Translations under genes and position numbers: made by a program | Origin: Candidatus Methanophagaceae archaeon | Lineage (GTDB): Archaea; Halobacteriota; Syntropharchaeia; Alkanophagales; Methanospirareceae | Length of the DNA: 64,000 bases | NCBI GenBank assembly: GCA_003194435.1 | Contig: PQXC01000011.1 | Span: 1-64,000 of the forward strand | Reading direction: 5' to 3' | Shown: positions 1-8,063 of the stretch, piece after piece | Layout: the number at the start of each line of letters is the position of its first letter | Position numbering within the stretch: the first letter of the stretch is position 1 | The notes under the pieces: generated by a model | Told to the model about the DNA's origin: nothing | The model's database searches: none | What the model saw: only the letters and a program-made list of their open reading frames with translations

Positions 1-192
1 ATATGAATAGGACTCAAAGACCACGGGATGCACGAGCTGCCCGAAATGCTCTCCCATAGACCAAAGTAGCAATCTCTCTAGCCTTTCATAGTTTTTATCA
101 GCTTCTTCTTTGTAGTGGCTGATAAAGAGCGCTTGTATTATTATAATAACCACCAAAAACGCTGTTAGAATCTTCCACTTATTCTCACTCAT
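1..192 (-). CDS. Membrane-anchored protein, N-terminal fragment cut by window edge
   Basis: The minus strand reads open from an ATG at 192 to the left edge, giving the first 64 residues. It starts MSENKWKILTAF, has one hydrophobic stretch at about residues 8-21, then a charged, probably helical segment. This looks like a signal anchor with the rest of the protein outside the membrane. A TATA-like stretch lies about 50 bases upstream. The following upstream genes on this strand are also exported or anchored proteins, so it may belong to the same surface-protein group. No family is recognised. The fragment is short; the start and anchor are directly visible, the function is not. Confidence 0.5.
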   Translation of the reverse strand, partial: MSENKWKILTAFLVVIIIIQALFISHYKEEADKNYERLERLLLWSMGEHFGQLVHPVVFESYSY

Positions 193-242
193 TTTTTTCC
201 GGCTCTTCGTTTGGTACCATCGTTGTTATGATAGAGCGCATA

Positions 243-255
243 GTTATATAAAAAG
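243..255 (-). promoter_or_regulatory. TATA (BoxA) candidate for the left-edge gene
   Basis: Read on the minus strand the sequence is CTTTTTATATAAC, an A/T-rich archaeal BoxA-like element about 50 bases before the ATG at 192. It sits in the short gap before the 258-1631 gene's stop. Visible match only; no transcript data. Confidence 0.35.
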
Positions 256-257
256 TC

Positions 258-1631
258 TTACTCATTTTTCAATTTATGTAACAAGTTAGCGGTATATCTC
301 CATCCGTATTCTGAAGAAAACTTCTTTATGCCGTATTTCTCCATTTCCAGCGGTGAAAGCCTGTTCGGGTCATTCGGAGCACTGACCTCGATTTCCCATA
401 CGAGAGGCAGTTCATAACATGGTTTTCCCGGTTTAAACAAATCCGGCGGTCCATACAGATAATCAGTAACGACAAAAGAGATCGTCTGATTCGGCTTTAT
501 ACGGTGAAACCAGATGAAGAAATGTGTGACATCCGAAGCCGAGCTGTATCTCCACTCACGAACCACCGAACAAGGATCACGATGATGTTCTCTCGCATCA
601 TATCCACTTGAAAATGAGTAAATAAGCTCATCTGCTGACAGTGCAAAACTTGAATAATTGCTTACTCCTCTTGTCACATTGGAAGCGATTTCGTAATAGA
701 ATGAATAGTAAACATCATAATAATTCCAAAGATATCCCTTGTGATGCCATGCCCCTGGCCATGCCCCCAAATACGGTGGATCGTAACTGATCAACATCGT
801 TTGATTTCCGGTATTATTTTGCTCCTTTATTTCAAGACGCTGTGCTGAGCACGCTTTTATTGGGTCTCCTTTGCTATCTCTCGTCTCACCGGCTACCACT
901 ATCGCGTAAGTACATTCGTAACCTTCTCTGCTGTTTATCCATGTGCACCCAAGGAGAGCCAGAGAGCCAGCAACATATGCATTGTTATTGCTGAACCTTG
1001 TGGAGTTTTTCAATGTCCAACTGATTTTCGGTTCGTGGGGTTTCGGTCTTTCTTCTTCCAAATACGCCATTTCCTTATCTCTGCATTCCACTTTACCAGC
1101 AATCCTCTCCACTATTTTACCACCACCGCCATTCCATGCAATAGCCTCTATGACCACGTTTGAAAGCCTCGCAAGATGTATAGTCGCTGTTTCTGTTAAT
1201 GTGACCGCGGCTTCTTCTCTAATGCCCGATATACTCGTCCTCTGTTCCTTATTCACCGTGTAATTGTAGAATCTTTGCGCACCACTTGTGCTATTGAACA
1301 CGAAAATGTCAACTTCAACGAGTGATTTTAAATGTTTGTCCCTCTTTTGGAGAACCGAGACGTAACCATCTTTTACCCCGTATTCCCTTAATTTTTCACT
1401 CAATTCTTCATAAGCTTCTTCAAGACCACGTGCAGGGTCGCTCATGTAGACGAACCTTTTTTCTTCCCATCCCGTGCCGATCTCACTCGCATTTATCCTT
1501 AACTCCATCGCACTGCCTATCAGCCTCTCTCCGGTGTGAACCTGATAAAATGTGGTTAAAATGAATAAAATGATAGCTCCTGCACATACGCATGTTGCAA
1601 TTATCCGGATATATTTCTCCTTTTTCATCAT
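258..1631 (-). CDS. Exported, membrane-anchored protein of unknown function (457 aa)
   Basis: An N-terminal hydrophobic helix at about residues 9-28 follows a basic MMKKEKYIR start, which indicates a signal anchor with the remaining ~430 residues outside the cell. Several N-x-S/T sequons (e.g. NSTS, NVTR, NQTI) are consistent with archaeal N-glycosylation. There is a C-terminal motif around MEKYGIKKF that recurs in the downstream-decayed fragment at 1651-1935. No catalytic motif or known domain is recognised. The adjacent genes on the same strand are also anchored exported proteins. Two Met codons at the start (1631 and 1628) are both possible. Confidence 0.6.
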   Translation of the reverse strand: MMKKEKYIRIIATCVCAGAIILFILTTFYQVHTGERLIGSAMELRINASEIGTGWEEKRFVYMSDPARGLEEAYEELSEKLREYGVKDGYVSVLQKRDKHLKSLVEVDIFVFNSTSGAQRFYNYTVNKEQRTSISGIREEAAVTLTETATIHLARLSNVVIEAIAWNGGGGKIVERIAGKVECRDKEMAYLEEERPKPHEPKISWTLKNSTRFSNNNAYVAGSLALLGCTWINSREGYECTYAIVVAGETRDSKGDPIKACSAQRLEIKEQNNTGNQTMLISYDPPYLGAWPGAWHHKGYLWNYYDVYYSFYYEIASNVTRGVSNYSSFALSADELIYSFSSGYDAREHHRDPCSVVREWRYSSASDVTHFFIWFHRIKPNQTISFVVTDYLYGPPDLFKPGKPCYELPLVWEIEVSAPNDPNRLSPLEMEKYGIKKFSSEYGWRYTANLLHKLKNE

Positions 1632-1650
1632 CTAATCTATTTGGGATGAT

Positions 1651-1935
1651 TTATTTTACGGGTATCTTAGAACTAGAACTCCATGCTCGCCTCAAAGTTA
1701 CCTCTCCAGGCAGTATACGAGCGGTATATACTGGTTTTCCCCCTTTCAACATCTCTTCTATCGTCTCTTGTGACAAGCCACGCTTAGTGCCCCATTCTTT
1801 AACATCACTTAGCAGGATTTCTTTTATACCATATTTTCTTCTCTCAGATGCTGACATTTTTTCCTCAGGTGGCGGAGCAGTAATAGAAATTTCAAAGCCC
1901 ACACCATACGGGCAATCAGATGTTAGTCACGTTTA
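1651..1935 (-). pseudogene. Degenerate C-terminal copy of the 258-1631 protein
   Basis: Reading through a GTG at 1902, the frame gives a DCPY...FEISITAPPPE segment followed by SERRKYGIKEILLSD. These align with PCYELPLVWEIEVSAPND and EMEKYGIKKFSSEYG near the C terminus of the neighbouring 457-residue protein. Further upstream the same frame meets a TGA, and no convincing N-terminal region exists before the next gene. It is therefore either a truncated tandem duplicate or a short gene starting at GTG 1902 (83 aa). The homology is read by eye from the two translations. Confidence 0.5.
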
Positions 1936-1971
1936 TATGAGGGATGTAGGGTGGATGCAAATCAAACAGCT

Positions 1972-2076
1972 TCATTTATAGCACATGATTGTTTGGTGTG
2001 TCGGTTCCTCAGGCACATCACCACCCCACGCATAACAATAACTCTTCTCCAGCTCCTTATTTTGCTTTGCCCCCAT
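1972..2076 (-). CDS. Possible 34-residue small protein
   Basis: A short frame starts with ATG at 2076, seven bases after an AGGTGG ribosome-binding-like sequence, and ends with TGA at 1972. It starts MGAKQNKELEKSYCYAW and has two cysteines. It lies in the gap between the decayed fragment and the PepSY-like gene, on the same strand. The ribosome binding site is the only support. It may simply be non-coding. Confidence 0.2.
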   Translation of the reverse strand: MGAKQNKELEKSYCYAWGGDVPEEPTHQTIMCYK

Positions 2077-2153
2077 CTTTCCCACCTAATCTTATTTATT
2101 CCGTCTTATCTCCTCCATTATTCCCATTCTCACATCACCATCCTATACATCAA

Positions 2154-3062
2154 TTAGCTTGTTTCGTAAGCCTTTGAGAACCACTGAGAAGTTAACTCAT
2201 TCATCTCTATTACTTTTCCCTCTTCCATATCCACAGTTGCAACATAGGTAATCCTTGGTTCTTTTATCTCTATGTAGACATCTGTTACTAATTTTTTCCC
2301 AATCAATCTTTCCCGAGCCGAAACATGGTAAATTTCGTATCCTTTTTCTTCTATTTCCTCTTTTACTTTCGAGTCATTTAACGCTGTTTTAATTGTTGCG
2401 GATAACTTTTCATCCCATGTCTTATTCCCACAGAATGATTGACTTATCTTCTTTACTCCCTTCTCTGCTAAATCTACACCTACAATGTAGCATATTGGAG
2501 TCCCGTTAATATGTACATAGACATCGTAAGTAGGGGTTCTCATTCTTCCTTTATCCATTCGTCCTTCAGATGCACGAACATGACTGATCTTATATTCCAA
2601 CCCCTCTAACTTCCCTTTCACACTTTCGTTGTCCAGCGCAATCTTTATCGCTTCCTCTCTTTCTTCTTCGGTTACCTCTCTTGGCATTATCTCTCGGTAA
2701 GGGGGAACACTGACCACCGAAATCACTTTCTTGCTCTCTAAGTCCACAATTACCTCAATTCTATCTTTTCCTTCCAAATAAATCTTAACTGTTGGATATT
2801 TCTGCCAAACACGCTCTTCAAAACTTCCTACTCTCGATATAACAACTTCCCCTACCTTATATTTCTTATCCTTCAATATGTCCTTTATGCTTGCATTACT
2901 GAGTGCTATCTTTATTGCTTCTTCTTTTTCTTCCTTGGTTAATTCCCCTTCGGAGTCCGGCTGTCGATTTAGCTTCCCCTGAAAGATTATCCCTACTACC
3001 ATTCCTACAAGTATGCATCCACCAAGAAAACACAAACACATCACGGCAATTTTCTTTCTCAT
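2154..3062 (-). CDS. Anchored exported protein with three PepSY-like repeats
   Basis: The protein begins MRKKIAVMCLCFLGG and has a hydrophobic segment to about residue 28, so it is exported and anchored. The rest is three similar units of roughly 85 residues, at about 42-125, 127-210 and 213-295. Each opens with an E/K-rich helix (EEKEEAIKIAL, EEREEAIKIAL, KLSATIKTAL), followed by strands ending in a hydrophobic V-D-L/M-E pattern such as VIVDLESKKVISV. This is the look of PepSY domains, which often act as protease-inhibitor or modulator modules outside the membrane. Enzyme activity is not expected. The family call is by pattern only. Confidence 0.55.
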   Translation of the reverse strand: MRKKIAVMCLCFLGGCILVGMVVGIIFQGKLNRQPDSEGELTKEEKEEAIKIALSNASIKDILKDKKYKVGEVVISRVGSFEERVWQKYPTVKIYLEGKDRIEVIVDLESKKVISVVSVPPYREIMPREVTEEEREEAIKIALDNESVKGKLEGLEYKISHVRASEGRMDKGRMRTPTYDVYVHINGTPICYIVGVDLAEKGVKKISQSFCGNKTWDEKLSATIKTALNDSKVKEEIEEKGYEIYHVSARERLIGKKLVTDVYIEIKEPRITYVATVDMEEGKVIEMNELTSQWFSKAYETS

Positions 3063-3113
3063 CTTCTTTCTACTCTATTATCCTGGGGTGCACCCCTGTT
3101 AGTATACAACTAG

Positions 3114-3367
3114 TTAAGAAACAGTGTTTAAAACTTTCCTCTCCTTTTCCTTCTCGAAGTCTACGGGAGAGAGGTACCCTAATGGCAGAATGCAGCCTCT
3201 TTTTGTTGTATACGTCCTTTAACGCCAGTTCTGGGTGAAGGCTTCTATCCAGATTCCATCCGATGCATTTCCTGCTGAACGGAAGCCCATACCTGATTCA
3301 ATCGGGTTATCTTCAACTCATTCGCAAGATTGGGATAGACCCTGAGATTGTCTTCCCTCATGTGCAT
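3114..3367 (-). pseudogene. Decayed IS3-family transposase (OrfB) remnant
   Basis: The minus strand of this gap spells pieces of an IS3-type integrase in order but in shifting frames: MREDNL, then YPNLANELKITRLNQVW, then FSRKCIGWNLDRSLHPELA, then DVYNKKRLHSAI, then GYLSPVDFEKEKERK and a TAA at 3114. In intact IS3 OrfB proteins these pieces are separated by long stretches including the DDE core, which is missing here. Several internal deletions and at least two frameshifts are therefore present and the gene is dead. It accounts for most of the 367-base gap before lhr. No terminal repeats were recognised. Confidence 0.75.
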
Positions 3368-3429
3368 GATACTAACGTCCATGTCAATTTTTTATTGCCC
3401 ACACAACAAATAAGAGGTAGGAATGAGGA

Positions 3430-6021
3430 ATGCTGCAAGCGCACGAGTACAAAGAAGAGGAGATATACCAGGCTTTAGAGCCTTATATCGCTACATGGTT
3501 CAGGAATAAATATCATCATTTCACACCGCCACAGCGATATGCGATTGTGGAGATAATAAACAGGCGAAATATATTGATATGCGCGCCAACGGGCAGTGGC
3601 AAGACATTTGCTTCTTTCCTCGGGATTATCAATCACCTCTGTAAATTGAACAGGCAGGATAAGCTCGAGGATAGAGTCTATTGCCTGTACATAAGCCCGT
3701 TGAAGGCACTGGGTAACGATATAAGGCGGAATCTGGAGGAGCCACTGGCTGAGATAGCAGCGATAATGGAGCACGAAGCGGGCATCACGAAGAAGATAAG
3801 AGTAGCTGTCCGTACCGGCGATACAACACAGAAAGAGCGGCAGAGTATGCTCAGGAAACCACCCCATATATTAATAACAACACCGGAGAGCGCAGCGATA
3901 ATATTAAATGCGCCCAGGTTCAAACAGTATCTCAAGGACCTGGATTATCTTGTCGTTGATGAGATACACGAAGTTGCGGATTCAAAGCGAGGTGCACATC
4001 TCAGCATAACTCTCGAGCGATTCCAGCACTTATGCAGTTCTGAGTTCACTCGCATAGGTATGAGTGCCACTATATCACCACTGGACGAAGTGGCGAAATT
4101 CCTCGTGGGTCTCTCTGAGGAGCATAAACCGCGACCATGCCTGATTGCCGATGTCTCGTTTGCAAAGAGCCTGGAAGTGAGTGTACATTCACCCGTGAAT
4201 TTTTATGCCGGTGGTAAAGATACGACTGCTGCGCTCTACGACAAGGTGCGGGCGCTGGTGGAGCAGCATAACTCTACATTGATCTTCACGAACACGAGGT
4301 CAGGTGCGGAACGTGTTTCTTATAAGCTATCGAAGCTGATGAGTGCAGATAAAGATAGAATCGGGACGCATCATGGCTCTCTATCGCGTGATACGAGGTT
4401 CGCAGTGGAGGAGGGCTTGAAGAACGGCAGAATGAAGGCAGTTGCATGCTCATCGTCACTGGAATTGGGCATGGACATAGGTGCACTTGACCTCTGCATT
4501 CTTATTGGTTCGCCAAAGAGCACAACGAGATTGATACAGCGAGTGGGCAGATCGGGGCACAGGCTGGATAGAGTTGCACGTGGCTGTATGGTCGTAACGG
4601 ACATGGACGACCTTGTGGAATGCGCGGTTCTGGCGAGATGCGCACGCGATAAGAAGCTGGACCGCGTTCGCGTCATAGGACCGGCACTGGATGTGCTGGC
4701 ACAGCAGCTTGTGGGCATGGCGCTGGAGCAGAGATGGGACGTTGATGATGCATATAATCTAATACGAAGGGCATATCCATATCGCAATCTAAAGAAGGAG
4801 CAGTTTATATCGGTATTACGCTATTTAGCGGGAGATTATTCGGAGCTGGAGAGCAGGAAGGTATATTCTAAGATATGGTATGACCCGGTTGAGAGCGTAT
4901 TTGGCAGGAAGAGAAGCACTCGCGGCATCTACATGACCCATGTGGGGACGATACCCTCCGAGAGTTCGGTACAGGTATTCCAGCGTGGGTCGAAGAAGAA
5001 GATAGGGGAAATAGACGAGCCGTTCCTGGAGAAGTTAGAGAAGGGTGATACCTTCGTTCTTGGTGGCAGGACTTATAAGTTCATATCGGTCCGTGGCATG
5101 CGAGCATACGTGGAGCCCTACGAAGGTATGCCCACCATTCCCGCATGGATAGGAGAGATGCTCCCTTTAGAGTTCGACTCCGCAATAGAGATAGGGAGGT
5201 TCAGGGCTGAGATGGAGCGCAAGCTGGAAGAAGCGCCAGATGAGGTTGTGGAATGGTTGAAACGCGATTACAACCTTGAGGATAACGCAGCGGAGAGTAT
5301 ATTCTCTTATTTCGAGGAGCAGAAGCGGTATGCAGGTGTGATACCGAATCACAGGCGCATTCTCATTGAGGTTTATTATGATGATATAGGGCGTCAGAAT
5401 ATCGTATTCCATGCACTTTATGGCAGACGGACACTGGATGCGCTATCGCGGGCTTATGCGTATGCGATAAGCCGTGCTTATAAGAGCAATGTCTCGGTGA
5501 CGATAAACGATAACGGCTTCATATTGAAATTGCCACATAAACGCGTGGATACCCTCACCATAGCGAATTTGGTGAGCAGTGAAACAATAGAGGAGTTGCT
5601 AAGGGCGAGCGTAAAGCGAACGGAACTATTCAAGCGGAGATTCAGGCATTGCGCTGTTCGTGGCTTGATGGTGCTGAAGCAGTATAAGGGTTATGAGATA
5701 GGGGTGGGGAAGCAACAGCGGAGTTCCACATCTATATTGAATGTAGCGAAGAAGATAGAGGGCTTCCCTATCGTGGAGGAGACATACCGTGAGATACTGG
5801 AGGAGGTATTTGACATCGAGCATGCAAGGGAAGTAATCAGGGGTATTGAAAATGGCATGATAGAGGTGGTTACAATAGAGACGCCGTTCCCTTCGCCCTT
5901 TGCTCATAATCTGGTTGCGTTACAGGCATCGGATGTGGTGCTGATGGAATCGAGGCGCGAACTGCTACTCGAACTACACCGGAGGGTGATGGAATATATA
6001 AGTCAAAAAGACTTATCTTAA
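3430..6021 (+). CDS. lhr: Lhr-family DEAD/DEAH-box helicase
   Basis: A superfamily 2 ATP-dependent helicase of the archaeal Lhr type, 863 aa, which is the usual length for archaeal Lhr core proteins. Motif I APTGSGKT lies at about residue 51, the Walker B box DEIH at about 177, motif III SAT at about 211, and the motif VI-like QRVGRSGHR in RecA domain 2. The remaining ~400 residues fit the winged-helix and Lhr-specific C-terminal domains. Lhr proteins unwind forked DNA and RNA-DNA hybrids and are linked to repair and recombination. The ATG at 3430 follows a GAGGTAGG-like stretch. nadM follows 20 bases downstream on the same strand. Confidence 0.93.
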   Translation: MLQAHEYKEEEIYQALEPYIATWFRNKYHHFTPPQRYAIVEIINRRNILICAPTGSGKTFASFLGIINHLCKLNRQDKLEDRVYCLYISPLKALGNDIRRNLEEPLAEIAAIMEHEAGITKKIRVAVRTGDTTQKERQSMLRKPPHILITTPESAAIILNAPRFKQYLKDLDYLVVDEIHEVADSKRGAHLSITLERFQHLCSSEFTRIGMSATISPLDEVAKFLVGLSEEHKPRPCLIADVSFAKSLEVSVHSPVNFYAGGKDTTAALYDKVRALVEQHNSTLIFTNTRSGAERVSYKLSKLMSADKDRIGTHHGSLSRDTRFAVEEGLKNGRMKAVACSSSLELGMDIGALDLCILIGSPKSTTRLIQRVGRSGHRLDRVARGCMVVTDMDDLVECAVLARCARDKKLDRVRVIGPALDVLAQQLVGMALEQRWDVDDAYNLIRRAYPYRNLKKEQFISVLRYLAGDYSELESRKVYSKIWYDPVESVFGRKRSTRGIYMTHVGTIPSESSVQVFQRGSKKKIGEIDEPFLEKLEKGDTFVLGGRTYKFISVRGMRAYVEPYEGMPTIPAWIGEMLPLEFDSAIEIGRFRAEMERKLEEAPDEVVEWLKRDYNLEDNAAESIFSYFEEQKRYAGVIPNHRRILIEVYYDDIGRQNIVFHALYGRRTLDALSRAYAYAISRAYKSNVSVTINDNGFILKLPHKRVDTLTIANLVSSETIEELLRASVKRTELFKRRFRHCAVRGLMVLKQYKGYEIGVGKQQRSSTSILNVAKKIEGFPIVEETYREILEEVFDIEHAREVIRGIENGMIEVVTIETPFPSPFAHNLVALQASDVVLMESRRELLLELHRRVMEYISQKDLS

Positions 6022-6038
6022 CAGAGGACGGGGATTGA

Positions 6039-6557
<519 letters not shown>

Positions 6558-6615
6558 AGCAGAAACTTAAGCTTAAACTTATATGTGACTGTGATTATAG
6601 AGTGAGTGAGCATGC

Positions 6616-7152
6616 ATGGATAAGAATAAAAACACGAGTAAGAATAAGAGTAAGTCCAGGGAGGAATACATAGAGGATTTGAAGAAGACGCTGACACCTC
6701 TCATATTTGGTATTCTCGCAGGTGTTATATGCTTCTCTCTATATACTGCTTCTCCACGTATGGTCGTTGATGATACTGGAGGTACAATGGTCGCTTACCT
6801 GGATAAGGGACTCATTCCGGCAAATTTATCTGCTCAGTTTAAGGATAAGGGCATCCCACTCAATGCGAATCAGAACCTCACAGTTCTTAAGGAAGGAGCG
6901 GATAAATGGCTGATAGGCAATGAGTATATAATAAAGATAACAAAGAGCGAGTCAGCGAAGCTGAATGTATATCCAAGCCCGGTATCCGAGAACTGGTTCC
7001 TCATTGCTTTACTTCTGATTCTGGTTCAGAAATTTGTGTATCCGTATATGCATACTCGCATAGAAGGAGCGAAGGACTGGTTATATATAGGTTTCATAAG
7101 CGCCTTCGGCTGGTTCATCTCGTTCACACTGTTATTGGCTGTCCTGTTTTAA
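6616..7152 (+). CDS. Membrane protein with large external loop, function unknown
   Basis: 178 residues. A lysine/asparagine/serine-rich N terminus is followed by a hydrophobic helix at about 28-48, a soluble stretch of about 85 residues, and two helices near the C terminus (about 123-143 and 155-177). The C-terminal part resembles small archaeal EMC6-like membrane proteins in layout, but this is only an impression. It lies 59 bases after nadM on the same strand and converges with the gene at 7191. Confidence 0.5.
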   Translation: MDKNKNTSKNKSKSREEYIEDLKKTLTPLIFGILAGVICFSLYTASPRMVVDDTGGTMVAYLDKGLIPANLSAQFKDKGIPLNANQNLTVLKEGADKWLIGNEYIIKITKSESAKLNVYPSPVSENWFLIALLLILVQKFVYPYMHTRIEGAKDWLYIGFISAFGWFISFTLLLAVLF

Positions 7153-7190
7153 GTAAGAAGAATAATATGATATGCTAAGGCTAACAAAGG

Positions 7191-7889
7191 CTATCTATAT
7201 ATCTGGGGATACTTATATCTTTGCACATCTCCCCATTCTGCGGTTGCATTTATCATATCATTCCAGAATCGCGGCTTATTCAATATCTCCTGCATCATTA
7301 TGTGCCGTGCACCGAAGTATTTTATCAGACTATTACGCACCCTCTTGTAATCGCTCTCCGTATTAGTATTACCCGCTCTCTTCATCCTGACAGTGATGGA
7401 TGTGGCATGCTGAGAGACTTCTTCTACCTCCATCCCCCTGCTCCCTGCGAGGAAGCAAGCGATGGTCTTGGCTACGAACTCTGTATACATTCTCTCCCCC
7501 GTTATCTTTACTTCCACCTCCGACGGGTTCCGCTCATCATTTGCAGTTACATTGAGCTCAATAGGTAAGCCCATACCCGCGATCTCAGCAAGGTCTGATA
7601 CGGATTCGATGGCACAAATCTCCTCTATACTCCCTGCTGCAGCTTCATCCGGAAGGCACTCGTTTGTATAAGTAAGGAACCAGTTAAGCATCCCATAAGG
7701 TAAACACACACCTTTTACTCTCTTTTCTATCTTCCTCGCTTCCTCAAAGCTGCCAAACTTGCGCAGCATGAAATCAACGAAGTCAATGATCTCTCGCATC
7801 GCTGCACTGAGATTGCCTTCATGTTTCTCCACTATCTTCGCTATTTTCTTCATGTCTTCCTCATACAATGAGATGTTCTTTCGTATCAT
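7191..7889 (-). CDS. Ribbon-helix-helix-like regulator with C-terminal sensor-like domain
   Basis: The N terminus (MIRKNISLYEEDMKKIAKI...GNLSAAMREII, residues 1-37) has the strand-helix-helix spacing of CopG/MetJ-type DNA-binding domains. The remaining ~190 residues form an alpha/beta-looking domain of no recognised family, possibly ligand binding. It is divergent from the glucan operon that starts at 8064. A near-perfect 17-base palindrome lies in the shared promoter region, so it is a plausible regulator of that operon and of itself. Regulation is inferred from position and palindrome only. Confidence 0.55.
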   Translation of the reverse strand: MIRKNISLYEEDMKKIAKIVEKHEGNLSAAMREIIDFVDFMLRKFGSFEEARKIEKRVKGVCLPYGMLNWFLTYTNECLPDEAAAGSIEEICAIESVSDLAEIAGMGLPIELNVTANDERNPSEVEVKITGERMYTEFVAKTIACFLAGSRGMEVEEVSQHATSITVRMKRAGNTNTESDYKRVRNSLIKYFGARHIMMQEILNKPRFWNDMINATAEWGDVQRYKYPQIYR

Positions 7890-7900
7890 CCTGTCTCACC

Positions 7901-7913
7901 AAATCTTTATATA
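7901..7913 (-). promoter_or_regulatory. TATA candidate for the RHH-like regulator gene
   Basis: Minus-strand reading CACTATATAAAGA is a strong BoxA-like match, 12-24 bases before the ATG at 7889. This close spacing implies a leaderless transcript. Confidence 0.5.
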
Positions 7914-7956
7914 GTGATAAATTATCTCAATTATTAAAATGAATTTCCATAAGGAA

Positions 7957-7967
7957 AAGATTTATAC
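7957..7967 (+). promoter_or_regulatory. TATA candidate for the glucan operon
   Basis: AAGATTTATAC is a BoxA-like element about 100 bases before the coding start at 8064. It is directly followed by the palindrome at 7969-7985, an arrangement that would let a bound repressor block initiation. Confidence 0.4.
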
Positions 7968-7968
7968 G

Positions 7969-7985
7969 CATGTGTGGCATACATG
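7969..7985. promoter_or_regulatory. Near-palindromic candidate operator
   Basis: CATGTGTGGCATACATG: the left half CATGTGTG and the reverse complement of the right half, CATGTATG, agree at 7 of 8 positions around a central G. It lies immediately after the plus-strand TATA candidate, in the divergent promoter region between the RHH-like gene and the nucleotidyltransferase operon. Binding is inferred. Confidence 0.45.
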
Positions 7986-8063
7986 TACAAATCGCTATTT
8001 CAGGGTGCTACAACAAAGGTTAAACTGCAACTATGAGAAAGGAAAGAGGTGAAGAAAGAAGAG

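Noticed and set aside
1951-2157. Plus-strand frame with ANQTASFIAHD that resembles PNQTISFVVTD of the minus-strand 457-residue protein
   Set aside because: The strand is opposite, the match is short and the rest of the frame is low complexity; taken as chance, not an inverted duplicate.
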